Notes: generated from the letters alone by a model not told the origin. A stretch of DNA of 64,000 bases from Azospirillum endophyticum (GCF_016595245.1 NZ_JAENHM010000059.1:80323-144322), one strand, 5' to 3'; shown: positions 7,510 through 16,589, numbered from the stretch's first letter. Numbers and translations are program-made.

Positions 7510-9327
7510 GTGGCTCGCCAACCCTCCCCTGACATGATCGCCGCCGCCGCCCGCGGCGAGGCGGATGCCCGCCGCCGCGACCTCGGACCGCTGCGCCGGC
7601 TGGTGCCGTTCCTGCTTCCCTACAAATGGCACATCCTCGGCGCCATGGTGGCGCTCACCGTGGCCGCCGGCACCGTGCTCGGGATGGGGCAGGGGATGCG
7701 GGTGCTGATCGACCAGGGCTTCGCCGGCGGCGACACCTCGCTGCTCGACCGGGCGCTGCTGGTGCTGCTGGGGGTGATCGCGCTGATGGCGGCCTCCACC
7801 TATGGCCGCTTCTATCTGGTCAGCTGGATCGGCGAGCGGGTGGTCGCCGACATCCGGCGCGCCGTCTACGATCATGTGCTGACCCTGTCGCCGGGCTTCT
7901 TCGAGACGACCAAGACCGGCGAGATCCTATCGCGCCTGACCACCGACACCACGCTGCTGCAGGTGGTGGTCGGATCCTCCGCCTCGATCGCGCTGCGCAA
8001 TGCCCTGCTGTTCCTGGGCGGTACCGGCATGCTGCTGATCACCTCGCCCAAGCTCACCGGGCTGGTGGCGCTGGTGGTGCCGCTGGTGGTGGCGCCCATC
8101 GTGTTCTTCGGCCGGCGGGTTCGCAAGCTGTCGCGCGACAGCCAGGACCGCATCGCCGACATCGGCTCCTTCGTCGAGGAGACGCTGGCCGCCATCCGTA
8201 CGGTGCAGGCCTTCACCCACGAGGCCATCGACCGGACCCTGTTCGGCCGGCGGGTGGAGGAGGCGTTCGACGTCGCCATCCGCCGGGTGCGGGTGCGGGC
8301 GGTGATGACGGTGATCGTCATCGTCCTGGTGTTCGGCGCCGTCGGCATCATCCTGTGGATCGGCGGCCATGACGTGGTGGCGGGGCGGATCACGCCGGGC
8401 CAGCTGTCGGCCTTCGTCATCTATTCGGTGGTGGTCGCCGGATCGGTCGGCGCCATCAGCGAGGTGATCGGCGACCTGCAGCGCGCCTCCGGCGCGACCG
8501 AGCGGCTGTTCAGCCTGCTGGCCGTCGAGTCGGAGATCCGCGCTCCGGCCGCACCGAAGCCGTTGCCCAGCCCGCCGGCGGGGGCGCTGTCCTTCGACTC
8601 CGTCCGTTTCCATTATCCGTCGCGTCCCGACTGGGCGGCGCTGGAGGGCTTCTCGCTGACCGTGAAGCCGGGCGAGCGGGTGGCCCTGGTCGGGCCCTCG
8701 GGCGCCGGCAAATCGACGGTGTTCCAGCTTCTGCTGCGCTATTACGACCCGCAGGCCGGTTCGGTGCGGCTTGACGGCGTGGATGTGCGCGATGCCGACC
8801 CGGTGGAGGTCCGCCGCCGCCTGGGGCTCGTCGCCCAGGACCCGGTCGTCTTTTCTGCCGACGCCTGGGAGAACATCCGCTATGGCCGGCCGGACGCTTC
8901 GGATGCCGAGGTGCGGGCCGCGGCAGCGGCCGCCCATGCGCTGGACTTCCTCGATGCGCTGCCGGAAGGCTTCGGCACCTTCCTGGGCGAGAAGGGCGTC
9001 CGGCTGTCCGGGGGGCAGCGCCAGCGCCTCGCCATCGCCCGCGCCATCCTGCGCGACCCGCCGGTGCTGCTGCTGGACGAGGCGACCAGCGCGCTGGACG
9101 CGGAGAGCGAGCGCATGGTGCAGGACGCGCTCGACCGGCTGATGCATGGCCGTACGACGCTGATCGTCGCCCACCGGCTGGCGACGGTGCTGAACGCCGA
9201 CCGCATCGTGGTGATGGACAAGGGCCGTGTGGTGGAGACCGGCACCCATGGCGAACTGGTGGCGCAGGGTGGGCTCTATGCGAGGCTGGCGGCGCTGCAG
9301 TTCGACCGCGCGGATCTGGCGCTGTAG
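7510..9327 (+). CDS. ABC exporter, fused membrane and ATPase domains (ABCB/MsbA-like)
   Basis: 605 residues. A six-helix exporter domain covers about residues 28-335 (the helices include LVPFLLPYKWHILGAMVALT and VIVIVLVFGAVGIILWIGG). The nucleotide-binding domain covers about 355-600: Walker A GPSGAGKS near 397, Q-loop VAQDP, signature LSGGQRQR near 498, Walker B VLLLDEATSALD near 519, and H-loop VAHRL. This half-transporter should homodimerise in the inner membrane and export a lipid or hydrophobic compound; the substrate is not determined. The GTG start has a weak GGGAA site. No accessory HlyD or TolC gene is adjacent. Confidence 0.92.
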   Translation: MARQPSPDMIAAAARGEADARRRDLGPLRRLVPFLLPYKWHILGAMVALTVAAGTVLGMGQGMRVLIDQGFAGGDTSLLDRALLVLLGVIALMAASTYGRFYLVSWIGERVVADIRRAVYDHVLTLSPGFFETTKTGEILSRLTTDTTLLQVVVGSSASIALRNALLFLGGTGMLLITSPKLTGLVALVVPLVVAPIVFFGRRVRKLSRDSQDRIADIGSFVEETLAAIRTVQAFTHEAIDRTLFGRRVEEAFDVAIRRVRVRAVMTVIVIVLVFGAVGIILWIGGHDVVAGRITPGQLSAFVIYSVVVAGSVGAISEVIGDLQRASGATERLFSLLAVESEIRAPAAPKPLPSPPAGALSFDSVRFHYPSRPDWAALEGFSLTVKPGERVALVGPSGAGKSTVFQLLLRYYDPQAGSVRLDGVDVRDADPVEVRRRLGLVAQDPVVFSADAWENIRYGRPDASDAEVRAAAAAAHALDFLDALPEGFGTFLGEKGVRLSGGQRQRLAIARAILRDPPVLLLDEATSALDAESERMVQDALDRLMHGRTTLIVAHRLATVLNADRIVVMDKGRVVETGTHGELVAQGGLYARLAALQFDRADLAL

Positions 9328-9440
9328 GCCCTGCAGAGGGGGCGTCGGCTGGCGATGATGCCCGCCCGAAGAACGCCCCATCGCCCTGAACCTCCTGTTG
9401 CGCTACGCTCCTCGCCGCTCCCAACCGGCGAGGCAGGGCA

Positions 9441-10574
9441 ATGGCGCGGATATCGGCAGGCCGCCTGATGGCGGTGATGGTGAAGGAGTTCATCCAGATG
9501 CGGCGCGACCGGCTGACCTTCGCCATGATGGTGGGGGTGCCGATCCTGCAGCTGATCCTGTTCGGCTTCGCCATCAACTCCGATCCCAAGGCGCTGCCGA
9601 CGGCGGTTCTGGTCGCCGATTCCAGTCCCTTCGCCCGGACGCTGGTCGCGGCGATGGAGAACTCCCGCTATTTCGCCGTCACCCGCAGCGCGACCTCCGA
9701 AGCCGAGATCGACCGGCTGCTGGCGGAAGGACAGGTGCAGTTCGCCGTCACGATTCCCACTGGCTTCGCCCGCGACCTGCAACGCGGCACCCGTCCTGTC
9801 CTGCTGGTGGAAGCCGATGCGACCGACCCGGCGGCGACCAGCAACGCGCTGTCGGCGCTGACCGCCATCGCCCGGCAGGCGCTGAACCCCGATCTGACCG
9901 GGCCGCTGGCGGCCTTGCGTGCCGGTCCCGATCCGGTCGAACTGCGCGTCCACCGCCGCTACAACCCCGAGGGCATCACCCAGTACAATGTGGTGCCGGG
10001 CCTGATGGGGGTGGTGCTGACCATGACCATGGTGATGATGACGGCCCTCGCCGTCACCCGCGAGCGGGAGCGCGGCACCATGGAGAACCTGCTGGCGATG
10101 CCGGTGCGCCCGTTCGAGGTGATGCTGGGCAAGATCGTGCCCTTCGTCGTCGTCGGCTATGTCCAGGTGCTGCTGATCGTGGTGGCGGCGCGGCTGCTGT
10201 TCGACGTGCCGATCATGGGGAGCCTGGGGTTGCTGTCCGCCGTGCTGATCCTGTTCATCGCCGCCAACCTCGCCGTCGGCTTCACCTTCTCCACGTTGGC
10301 GCGCAACCAGCTGCAGGCGATGCAGATGTCCTTCTTCTTCTTCCTGCCGTCGATGCTGCTGTCCGGCTTCATGTTCCCCTTCCGTGGCATGCCGGGCTGG
10401 GCGCAGGCGGTGGGCGAGCTTCTGCCGCTGACCCATTTCCTGCGCATCGTCCGCGGCATCCTGCTGAAGGGGAACGGGTTCGCCGAGATCGCGGCCGAGG
10501 TGCTGGCGCTGGCGGTGTTCCTGACGGTGGTGACCGTGGTGGCGCTGAAACGCTACCGCCAGACGCTGGACTGA
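9441..10574 (+). CDS. ABC-2 type transporter permease (YbhR/YhhJ-like)
   Basis: 377 residues. One N-terminal helix (VGVPILQLILFGFAI, about 30-45) is followed by a large periplasmic domain (about 50-190: VLVADSSPFARTLVAAMENS, GQVQFAVTIPTGF). Five membrane helices then run from about 192 to the end, with the typical RERERGTMENLLAMPVRP loop. This layout is that of YbhS/YbhR/DrrB-type drug or lipid export permeases. Such permeases need a separate ATPase, and none is next door: the upstream ABC gene is a self-contained exporter ending 113 bases before. The partner may be elsewhere. It runs to within seven bases of the convergent gene. Confidence 0.9.
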   Translation: MARISAGRLMAVMVKEFIQMRRDRLTFAMMVGVPILQLILFGFAINSDPKALPTAVLVADSSPFARTLVAAMENSRYFAVTRSATSEAEIDRLLAEGQVQFAVTIPTGFARDLQRGTRPVLLVEADATDPAATSNALSALTAIARQALNPDLTGPLAALRAGPDPVELRVHRRYNPEGITQYNVVPGLMGVVLTMTMVMMTALAVTRERERGTMENLLAMPVRPFEVMLGKIVPFVVVGYVQVLLIVVAARLLFDVPIMGSLGLLSAVLILFIAANLAVGFTFSTLARNQLQAMQMSFFFFLPSMLLSGFMFPFRGMPGWAQAVGELLPLTHFLRIVRGILLKGNGFAEIAAEVLALAVFLTVVTVVALKRYRQTLD

Positions 10575-10580
10575 CCGTCG

Positions 10581-11198
10581 TCAGGCTGCCGACAGATATT
10601 GGAACACCGCGCGCCGGCTGTCATAGGCCGTGCCCTTGTCGATGACGAGGTCGAGGCCGCCGCCCTGGAACCGCCGGTTGGGATCGACGAAAGCGGAAAC
10701 CAGGAATTTCTTCGGCACTGTCAGGTTGAATTGCGCGATGCCGTGCTTGGACGCCGGATATTGGTCGGCCGGTCCCATCGCTTGGTCGTGGCCGATCACC
10801 GGGACGATCTTGGCCAGGCGGCGCTCTCCCGTCGCCGGGATGTCGCCGGCGATCTTCCGAGCAAGGCCGTTCACCCCAACGGCCCCGAGCCTCTGCTCCA
10901 GCGAACCCTGCACCGTCGGCCGCGCCGCTTCAATGGCGGGGTCGTTGCTGGGGAGGCCGTATTTGCCGCCGGACAGATGGGTATAGCCGAGAAATTGGAA
11001 CTCCCCGGCGGACATTGGTTCCTTCAACAGCAGCAGGTAATAGCCACGACTGAGGCGACCGCGATGGAAACCGATCAGATCTTCCAAATAAACTGGATCG
11101 CGATTTATGATATCGATCAGCCTTGTCAAGCAACCGCGGACGCTGACGATATCGCCAATACGGAAACTCATTGTCGGTGGCATTTTATCGAATTCCAT
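10581..11198 (-). CDS. unknown protein, possibly cytoplasmic
   Basis: 205 residues. I do not recognise the family. The reading is compositionally protein-like: VYLEDLIGFHRGRLSRGYYLLLL, FQFLGYTHLSGGKYGLPSND, then IAQFNLTVPKKFLVSAFVDPN and GGGLDLVIDKGTAYDSRR near the end. No signal peptide or membrane helix is visible. The start is uncertain: ATGs at 11198, 11183 and 11171 are all in frame and none has a clear ribosome site. The 5' part and upstream DNA are less GC-rich than the neighbours, which may indicate acquisition. It converges on the ABC-2 permease gene. Confidence 0.65.
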   Translation of the reverse strand: MEFDKMPPTMSFRIGDIVSVRGCLTRLIDIINRDPVYLEDLIGFHRGRLSRGYYLLLLKEPMSAGEFQFLGYTHLSGGKYGLPSNDPAIEAARPTVQGSLEQRLGAVGVNGLARKIAGDIPATGERRLAKIVPVIGHDQAMGPADQYPASKHGIAQFNLTVPKKFLVSAFVDPNRRFQGGGLDLVIDKGTAYDSRRAVFQYLSAA

Positions 11199-11430
11199 AT
11201 TGAAGATGCTCTGACGTTTCCATTGCTAACAACGGGCTGTCAATATTCGCTCCGGCTAGTCCGCTCAGCCAGAAGGGAGTGTCGGCGGGTGGCGATGGGA
11301 ACCGTCCCGGAACCATCTGGCGCACCCCGGATGGATCGGATCGGCGCCTGACCGTCCGGTTGTGCGGCTCGGATGCATCCTCCATCATTCCTTAACCACG
11401 GCCCCCCTATACCGGTATCGGTGGCGTTGC

Positions 11431-11460
11431 CGGGGACGGCGGGGGACGGCGGGGGACGGA
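11431..11460 (+). repeat. three 10-bp tandem repeats just before mepA
   Basis: The unit CGGGGGACGG (first copy CGGGGACGG) is repeated three times in a row, ending one base before the mepA start codon. The repeats supply several purine-rich GGGGGA tracts that could act as the ribosome-binding site. Confidence 0.7.
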
Positions 11461-11461
11461 T

Positions 11462-12430
11462 ATGGGGAACAGCGCTTTCGGTAGGCGTGCCTTCAGGCTG
11501 ATCGCCTGTGTCGGCATGGCGGTCTCCCTGTTGGCGGCGGGCGAGGCCGACGCCAAATCGCGGAAGAAGAGGCCCGCACCGATTCCGGCCTATGCCACCA
11601 GCGTCGCCTGGGGGGCGGTGGGCGGCCCCTCGCTGGGAGCGGCGAAATCCATCGGCAGCTATGCTGCCGGCTGCATCACCGGCGCCCGCGCCCTGCCGCC
11701 GGAAGGCGTCGGCTATCAGGTGATCCGCCTGTCGCGCCAGCGCAACTACGGCCATCCGGTGCTGACCGAGATGCTCCGCGACTTCGGCCAACGGGTGGCG
11801 CAGGCCGGCCTGGGCACCGCGCTGATCGGCGATATGGGACAGGCGCGCGGTGGCCCCATGCCGTCGGGCCATGCCAGCCACCAGATCGGGCTGGATGCCG
11901 ACGTCTGGCTGCGGCTGGACCTGCCGCCGATGGGCCGCGCCGGGCGCGAGGGGCTGGATGAGATCAAGTATGTCGATTACGACCTTATGCGCGTCACCGC
12001 CGGCTGGTCGGAGCGGCAGGCCAAGCTGATCCAGATCGCCGCCAGCGACGCCCGCGTCGCCCGGATCTTCGTCAACCCGGCGATCAAGCTGGCGATGTGC
12101 CAGCGCAATTGGCCCGACCGCGGCTTCCTGAACAAGCTACGGCCCTGGCACGGCCATGACGGCCACATGCATATCCGTCTGAATTGCCCGGCCGGAAGCC
12201 CGCTGTGCGAGCAGCAGGACGCGCAACCCGAGGGCGACGGCTGCGGGGACGAGCTGATGTCGTGGCTGGACAGCGCCTCCCCCGCGATCGAGCATCCGCC
12301 GGGCCACAAACCCGAACCGCGGGTGGTCCGCAAGATGCCGGCAGCCTGCGCCCCGGTGCTGAATGCGGCGGGCACGCGCATGGCCTCGCTGCCCGAATTG
12401 GGTGCGACGCCGGCCAAGGCCACGCGCTGA
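11462..12430 (+). CDS. mepA: penicillin-insensitive murein DD-endopeptidase (M74)
   Basis: 322 residues. A signal peptide (hydrophobic run to about residue 26, cleavage near GEADA) exports it to the periplasm. The M74 catalytic features are all present: ARGGPMPSGHASHQIGLDAD (zinc His and Asp) near residues 125-145 and PWHGHDGHMHIRL (the HxH) near 223-236. Cysteines at YAAGC, LAMC, LNC, LC and GDGC would form the family's disulfides. It cleaves D-alanyl-meso-DAP cross-links in peptidoglycan. Its start codon directly follows the 10-bp tandem repeats. Confidence 0.93.
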   Translation: MGNSAFGRRAFRLIACVGMAVSLLAAGEADAKSRKKRPAPIPAYATSVAWGAVGGPSLGAAKSIGSYAAGCITGARALPPEGVGYQVIRLSRQRNYGHPVLTEMLRDFGQRVAQAGLGTALIGDMGQARGGPMPSGHASHQIGLDADVWLRLDLPPMGRAGREGLDEIKYVDYDLMRVTAGWSERQAKLIQIAASDARVARIFVNPAIKLAMCQRNWPDRGFLNKLRPWHGHDGHMHIRLNCPAGSPLCEQQDAQPEGDGCGDELMSWLDSASPAIEHPPGHKPEPRVVRKMPAACAPVLNAAGTRMASLPELGATPAKATR

Positions 12431-12461
12431 CCGGCCTGTTTCCACGGTGAAACTTTTCCGC

Positions 12462-12489
12462 TTGCATGCAATTAGCGTCCGTCTAACCT
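12462..12489 (+). promoter_or_regulatory. possible promoter of the methyltransferase gene
   Basis: TTGCAT (12462-12467), a 16-base spacer and TAACCT (12484-12489) lie 130 bases before the gene. The -10 box is weak. Confidence 0.35.
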
Positions 12490-12618
12490 AACCTCGGACG
12501 GGTTCTTGCAAATGGTGTTCTTGGATCGCGTGGGACAACCTTGAGGACGCTGCGCCGTACGGTGTCGTCTGGAGGATGTCGGCGTTAGGGTCGATCGGCG
12601 GATGGGGTGAAGACGGCG

Positions 12619-13572
12619 ATGGCGGACAAGGACGAAACGTCCGGGCATGGACCGAGCCTGAAGACGCGCCTTTATGCGTGGTGGGAAGGCTACGACCTGT
12701 CCGGTGTGAAGGCGAAGAAGGACGGCGAGCAGTCGCATCGGTCGGAAACACCGAAGCCTGCCGGTTCCGATTCCGCGCCCGGTCCCGGCATGAACCGCTG
12801 GGGCAAGCCGCTGTGGAGCGCCACCCGCATCGAGGTGGCGGAAAAGATGTGGGGCGAGGGGTTCAACACTCCCGGCGGCGCCGACCATATTCCCTACCTG
12901 GTCAAGCCGCTGGGCCTGAACCCGGCGATGAGCGTGCTCGACCTTGCGGCCGGGCTGGGCGGCACCAGCCGCACCATGGCCGGGAAATACGGCTGCTGGG
13001 TCACCGGGCTGGAGGCGTCGGAGTTGCTGGCGAAGGAGGGCATGGTCCGATCCTTCAAGCTCGGGCTGGAGAAGAAGGCGCCGATCGAGACCTTCGATCC
13101 CGAGCGTTTCGGCTATCCCAAGCGCGTCGACGCCATCGTCTACAAGGAAGGACTGTTCTTCGTCCGCGACAAGGAGCAGATGTTCGATGGGATGGAACTG
13201 GCGCTGAAGCCGCGCGGCCATCTGCTGATCACCGACTACATCGCCGAAGCGGACATGATGGGCGCCAAGGCGATCCAGACCTGGTGCGACAAGGAACCGC
13301 TGACGCCGAATCTGTGGCCCAAGGACCGCATGGCGAACGCCTTCGCCCAACGGAACCTCGACCTTCGCATCGCCGAGGACATCACCGATACCCACCGCGG
13401 CCTGATCCTGTCCGCCATCCAGGGGCTGGTCGACCATCTGGAGAAATTCCAGCTCGACACCCCTACCAAGCTGGCGGTGATGGAGGAGGTGGAAATGTGG
13501 GCCCGCCGGGTCGCCGCCATCGAGGCCGGCATGCGGGTCTATCGCTTCTATGCGATCAAGCCGGCGGAGTAG
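12619..13572 (+). CDS. class I SAM-dependent methyltransferase
   Basis: 317 residues. SAM-binding motif I is VLDLAAGLGGTSR near residue 112. The acidic motif near VTGLEASELL and the post-I region RVDAIVYKEGLFFV follow, and LKPRGHLLITDYI corresponds to motif III. The N-terminal 70 residues are charged and flexible, with the conserved MNRWGKPLW segment after them. Substrate is unknown; the fold is shared by small-molecule methyltransferases. The ATG at 12619 (MADKDE) is preferred over an upstream GTG at 12607. The gene is monocistronic, followed by the tRNA-Leu promoter. Confidence 0.88.
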   Translation: MADKDETSGHGPSLKTRLYAWWEGYDLSGVKAKKDGEQSHRSETPKPAGSDSAPGPGMNRWGKPLWSATRIEVAEKMWGEGFNTPGGADHIPYLVKPLGLNPAMSVLDLAAGLGGTSRTMAGKYGCWVTGLEASELLAKEGMVRSFKLGLEKKAPIETFDPERFGYPKRVDAIVYKEGLFFVRDKEQMFDGMELALKPRGHLLITDYIAEADMMGAKAIQTWCDKEPLTPNLWPKDRMANAFAQRNLDLRIAEDITDTHRGLILSAIQGLVDHLEKFQLDTPTKLAVMEEVEMWARRVAAIEAGMRVYRFYAIKPAE

Positions 13573-13670
13573 GGCAGCGAATTTGCGATGGCGCCGGCTG
13601 CGGACGTCCCCTTACGGCCTCTCCCGACCCGTGCTCCGAAAAAAACTTTTGCGCGGACGCATTTTTCCCC

Positions 13671-13699
13671 TTGAGCGCAGCGCCCGGTCTGGGTACATA
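13671..13699 (+). promoter_or_regulatory. promoter of tRNA-Leu/tRNA-Ala
   Basis: TTGAGC (13671-13676), a 17-base spacer and TACATA (13694-13699) lie 32 bases before tRNA-Leu. Confidence 0.55.
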
Positions 13700-13731
13700 G
13701 AGCGCCCCGCGTGACCCCAAGTAACGCGGAC

Positions 13732-13818
13732 GCGCTTGTGGCGGAACTGGTAGACGCGCTAGGTTCAGGTCCTAGTGGCTGAAAGGCCGTGGGGGTTCGA
13801 CTCCCTCCAAGCGCACCA
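13732..13818 (+). tRNA. tRNA-Leu (anticodon CAG)
   Basis: 87 bases with encoded CCA. The acceptor stem GCGCTTG pairs with CAAGCGC. The anticodon stem CTAGG/CCTAG encloses loop TTCAGGT, giving CAG, which reads CUG. A long variable arm (TGGCTGAAAGGCCG) and a GGTTCGACTCC T-arm are present. Confidence 0.95.
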
Positions 13819-13856
13819 ACACCCTAAGTGTTGGTGGAGAAGTGAAGAAGTATAGT

Positions 13857-13932
<76 letters not shown>

Positions 13933-14168
13933 TTTCTTCCCGCCTGTCGGGGCGGACAAACCCCGACCAATCCGGATATTTATCGGTACAGCTACTGTGG
14001 CTTTCTGGCATCAGGAAGGCGCAGTCGCGGTGTTACTACCTTGGGGCGCATGGCCGAACGGGTGCCGCGCACGGATAATCGCGTTTGTCGAAGCCCGGCT
14101 CGACCTGCCGGCTTCGATCCATACGCACAATATCCGCACGCCATTCCGATTTTTCCGGAGCGCCCGCC

Positions 14169-14540
14169 ATGTCCACACGGATGGAGCATGGGTTGAGGAT
14201 TTTTGTCCTCGCCCTTTACGATGAAGCTGCACTGACGGCGGCTGCCAAGGGCCTGACCGGGCTGTTGGCCGAACGGGCGGCCTTGTGCGAGGCGGCGAGC
14301 CTCGCCTCCGTTCAGGCCCGTCGTGCGGTGTCCGAGGAAGAGGTGCTGCGCGTCGTGCTGTCGGCGCGCCGGATCCAGCGCCTGGGCGGCACGCGCGACG
14401 ACGGGCCGGTGCTGATCCCCGGCCTGACGGCGGTATCGCCGGTGCAACAGGTGGCCGCCGCCATGAAGCCGCGCCGTGGCCGTCTGGCTCTATGGGCGGT
14501 CCGTTCGCTCTCACGACATCCCTCGGCGCCCCTCATCTGA
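14169..14540 (+). CDS. small unknown protein
   Basis: 123 residues from the ATG at 14169 (MSTRMEHGLRIFVLALYD). It is helical and rich in Ala, Leu and Arg (AALTAAAKGLTGLLAERAAL, EEEVLRVVLSARRIQRLGG). No known domain, signal peptide or membrane helix is seen. Third-position GC is high, which supports coding, but the reading frame is short. An in-frame extension upstream to 14085 lacks a ribosome site. It could be a regulator-size protein; I cannot assign a role. Confidence 0.5.
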   Translation: MSTRMEHGLRIFVLALYDEAALTAAAKGLTGLLAERAALCEAASLASVQARRAVSEEEVLRVVLSARRIQRLGGTRDDGPVLIPGLTAVSPVQQVAAAMKPRRGRLALWAVRSLSRHPSAPLI

Positions 14541-14957
14541 TGCGCGGCGACTGAGTCTTTCTCGGCCAAGAAGCGGGTCGCTGCCGCCAATCGCCGCAGC
14601 GATCCGCCTTTTCCGGCAGTCGATCAGGCGGCACGGTCAATCGGGGGCAACCCTCGTTCGGAGCCATTTCGCCGCTTTCCGGCGGGGGGGAGCTATCGCC
14701 GATGCGCGCTGGCGCGATGCGGCGGAGCGGGCTACATACAGCAAGGCTGTGCTTGCGTCGCAGCGATTGCGTCGCGAGCCTTCGCGCCTGCGTCGGATTG
14801 GCCTCTCCGGAGTTGACCGTTGATCAGTGGACAGTTGACCAGCCTGCCGCCCGTCACCTTTTCCATGCCCCGGCCCTTCGCCGTGGCTCGTGGCCCGGTT
14901 TCCCAAGCTCCCCGGCACTGACGGTCGGGGATCGGAACGGGCATGCGCAGGACGACG
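14541..14957. other. intergenic region without a recognisable gene
   Basis: About 415 bases. No convincing reading frame is seen. TTGACC occurs twice at about 14812 and 14835, and TTGCGTCGC occurs twice near 14755-14775, but no promoter with proper spacing could be fixed. The region probably carries the control sequences of the downstream gene. Confidence 0.5.
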
Positions 14958-16133
14958 ATGAAACCGCGGGCCGACTGGCGCCCGGGTCTCCGCAAATATC
15001 CCTATGGTGTGCGCGCCATGTCGGCCGGGGCCGCGTGGCGGGAGGACACCGTCTACGAGTTCACCGCCTCGCAGATCGACCTGATCGAAAGCGTGGCGGA
15101 CGAACTGCACAGCATGGTCGCCGTCGCGGTCCGTCATGTGATGGAGCGCAAGCTGTTCGGCTCGCTCCGCATCCGTGGCGAACTGGCGCGCATGCTCGAG
15201 GCCTCCTGGGCCGATTACTGGGCCGGCGGGCGGCGCAACGAGCGGGCGGGTGGGCTCGCCGGACGGCTGACGCTGGCCTATGACGGGCGCGACAGCATCA
15301 AGTTGCTGGGATGCAACTACGACACCTGCGAAGGGTTGTTCGCAGCCTCGCTGATCCAGCGCAATTGGCGCGAGGCCATGGCCCCCGATGCCAACCAGTT
15401 CAACGGCCTGCACGAGGCGCTGGTGGAGCGGTGGGAGGAACTGGCGACGGGCGTCGCCGGCCGTGGCCGCATGCATGCGACCTGCGCCACCCCCGACCCG
15501 GTGCGCGAGGGCGAACTGGTCTATCTGGCCGCCACCGCGGCGGAGGCCGGCATCGACACCCGTCTGCTGCCGCTGCATTCCATCGCCTGGGATGGCCGCC
15601 GTTTCCTCGATGACGAGGGGCAGCCGATCTCCTGGTTGGCGAAGCTCTATCCGTGGGACGGGCTGGCCGACGACGGATTCCTTCAGCGCCTGCGCAGCAG
15701 CGGCATGAGCGTGCTGTCTCCGCTGTGGTGCTGGCTATGGTCGAACCACGGGCTGCTGGCGGTGCTGTCCCATCTCTATCCGCGCCACCCGAACCTGTGC
15801 CGCGCGGCACTGGACCCCGGCGGGCTGGCGGGAGCCGACATGGTGACCGTCCGCGCCCTTCACGGTCTGGATGGCGCGCCGACGCGCATGGTGGAGCATG
15901 GGGCGGTGATCGCCGACGACGGCCCGGACATCGGCGAGGACGTCGCGGCCCACGGCGCGGTCTGGCTGGAAACGCCGTCCTGCTTCCGCGAAGAGGACAC
16001 GCGCGCCGTCCTGCACGCCTGGATCGTCGGCGACAAGTGCCTGGGCATGGGGGTGCGGGAATCCGTCGATCCGCGCCTGGGGTCCGGCGTCGGTCCGGAT
16101 TCGGCGATGGTCCCGCACCTGTTCAGGGGCTGA
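14958..16133 (+). CDS. glutathionylspermidine synthase-like (YgiC/GspS C-terminal) protein with altered motifs
   Basis: 391 residues. Family landmarks are clear: PRADWRPGLRKYPYG at the start, VYEFTASQIDLIE, ANQFNGLHEALVERWEEL, LYPWDGLADDGF, SNHGLLAVLSHLYPRHPNL and the closing HAWIVGDKCLGMGVRES. Relatives ligate amines to glutathione-type acids through an ATP-grasp fold. Two segments I know as active-site motifs differ here. The ELNYDTPT-like stretch is LGCNYDTCEG. The KP-xx-REG-x-N nucleotide loop is replaced by MVTVRALHGLDGA. Activity is therefore doubtful. Start 14958 follows an AGGA; an ATG at 14943 is an alternative. No partner gene is adjacent. Confidence 0.8.
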   Translation: MKPRADWRPGLRKYPYGVRAMSAGAAWREDTVYEFTASQIDLIESVADELHSMVAVAVRHVMERKLFGSLRIRGELARMLEASWADYWAGGRRNERAGGLAGRLTLAYDGRDSIKLLGCNYDTCEGLFAASLIQRNWREAMAPDANQFNGLHEALVERWEELATGVAGRGRMHATCATPDPVREGELVYLAATAAEAGIDTRLLPLHSIAWDGRRFLDDEGQPISWLAKLYPWDGLADDGFLQRLRSSGMSVLSPLWCWLWSNHGLLAVLSHLYPRHPNLCRAALDPGGLAGADMVTVRALHGLDGAPTRMVEHGAVIADDGPDIGEDVAAHGAVWLETPSCFREEDTRAVLHAWIVGDKCLGMGVRESVDPRLGSGVGPDSAMVPHLFRG

Positions 16134-16142
16134 TCGCGACCT

Positions 16143-16361
16143 TTACGGGGCGAAGGGGTTCTTCAGCGCCGGGCCGAAGGTCGCCTTGCGGGCTGCCCGC
16201 CAGATGCTTTCGGCCGCCAGGTCGTTGCCGCGGTCGGCGATGGCCATGCCGGCCACGCCCGGCTGGTGGCTGAGCCAGTCGCGCAGCAGGTTTTCGAAAC
16301 GCGCGACCTCCCGCGGATCGTCGCTGGCCATCGTGATCGAAACGGTGAGTTCGGTGGTCAT
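16143..16361 (-). CDS. small unknown protein
   Basis: 72 residues: MTTELTVSITMASDDPREVA, then ARFENLLRDWLSH, GMAIADRGNDLAAESIW and a C-terminal GPALKNPFAP. AGGAGGG eight bases before the ATG gives good support for translation. A beta-alpha-beta layout of ferredoxin type is possible from the hydrophobic pattern, but no family is recognised. It converges closely (nine bases) on the GspS-like gene and lies downstream of phaR on the same strand, separated by a terminator. Confidence 0.65.
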   Translation of the reverse strand: MTTELTVSITMASDDPREVARFENLLRDWLSHQPGVAGMAIADRGNDLAAESIWRAARKATFGPALKNPFAP

Positions 16362-16489
16362 GGTCGGTTCCCTCCTGACGGTTGGACGGACCGGTCAATC
16401 CGGGAGAACGGCCGGACCGGTTCCGTGGACGAGAAGGTGCCCCCTATGCACGGACCGAAGCCTGCGCGCCCCTTCCGGCAGGCGCAATG

Positions 16490-16515
16490 AAAAAGGCGGG
16501 GTATGCCCCCGCCTT
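16490..16515 (-). terminator. Rho-independent terminator downstream of phaR
   Basis: AAGGCGGGG (16493-16501) and CCCCGCCTT (16507-16515) form a nine-bp stem. On the minus strand the stem is followed by TTTTTC. It lies 75 bases after the phaR stop. Confidence 0.75.
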
Positions 16516-16589
16516 CCTTGCCGCCCGTCCGCCGGGAACCTTTTCCGCCGATCCGTCCGGCTGTCCCCTGCGCCGCCGTTATGCCGCCG

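Noticed and set aside
7927..9381. 484-residue minus-strand frame opposite the ABC exporter
   Set aside because: It is His/Arg/Gln-rich antisense of a strongly biased GC-rich gene, a common artefact; the same holds opposite purL (48402-50948).
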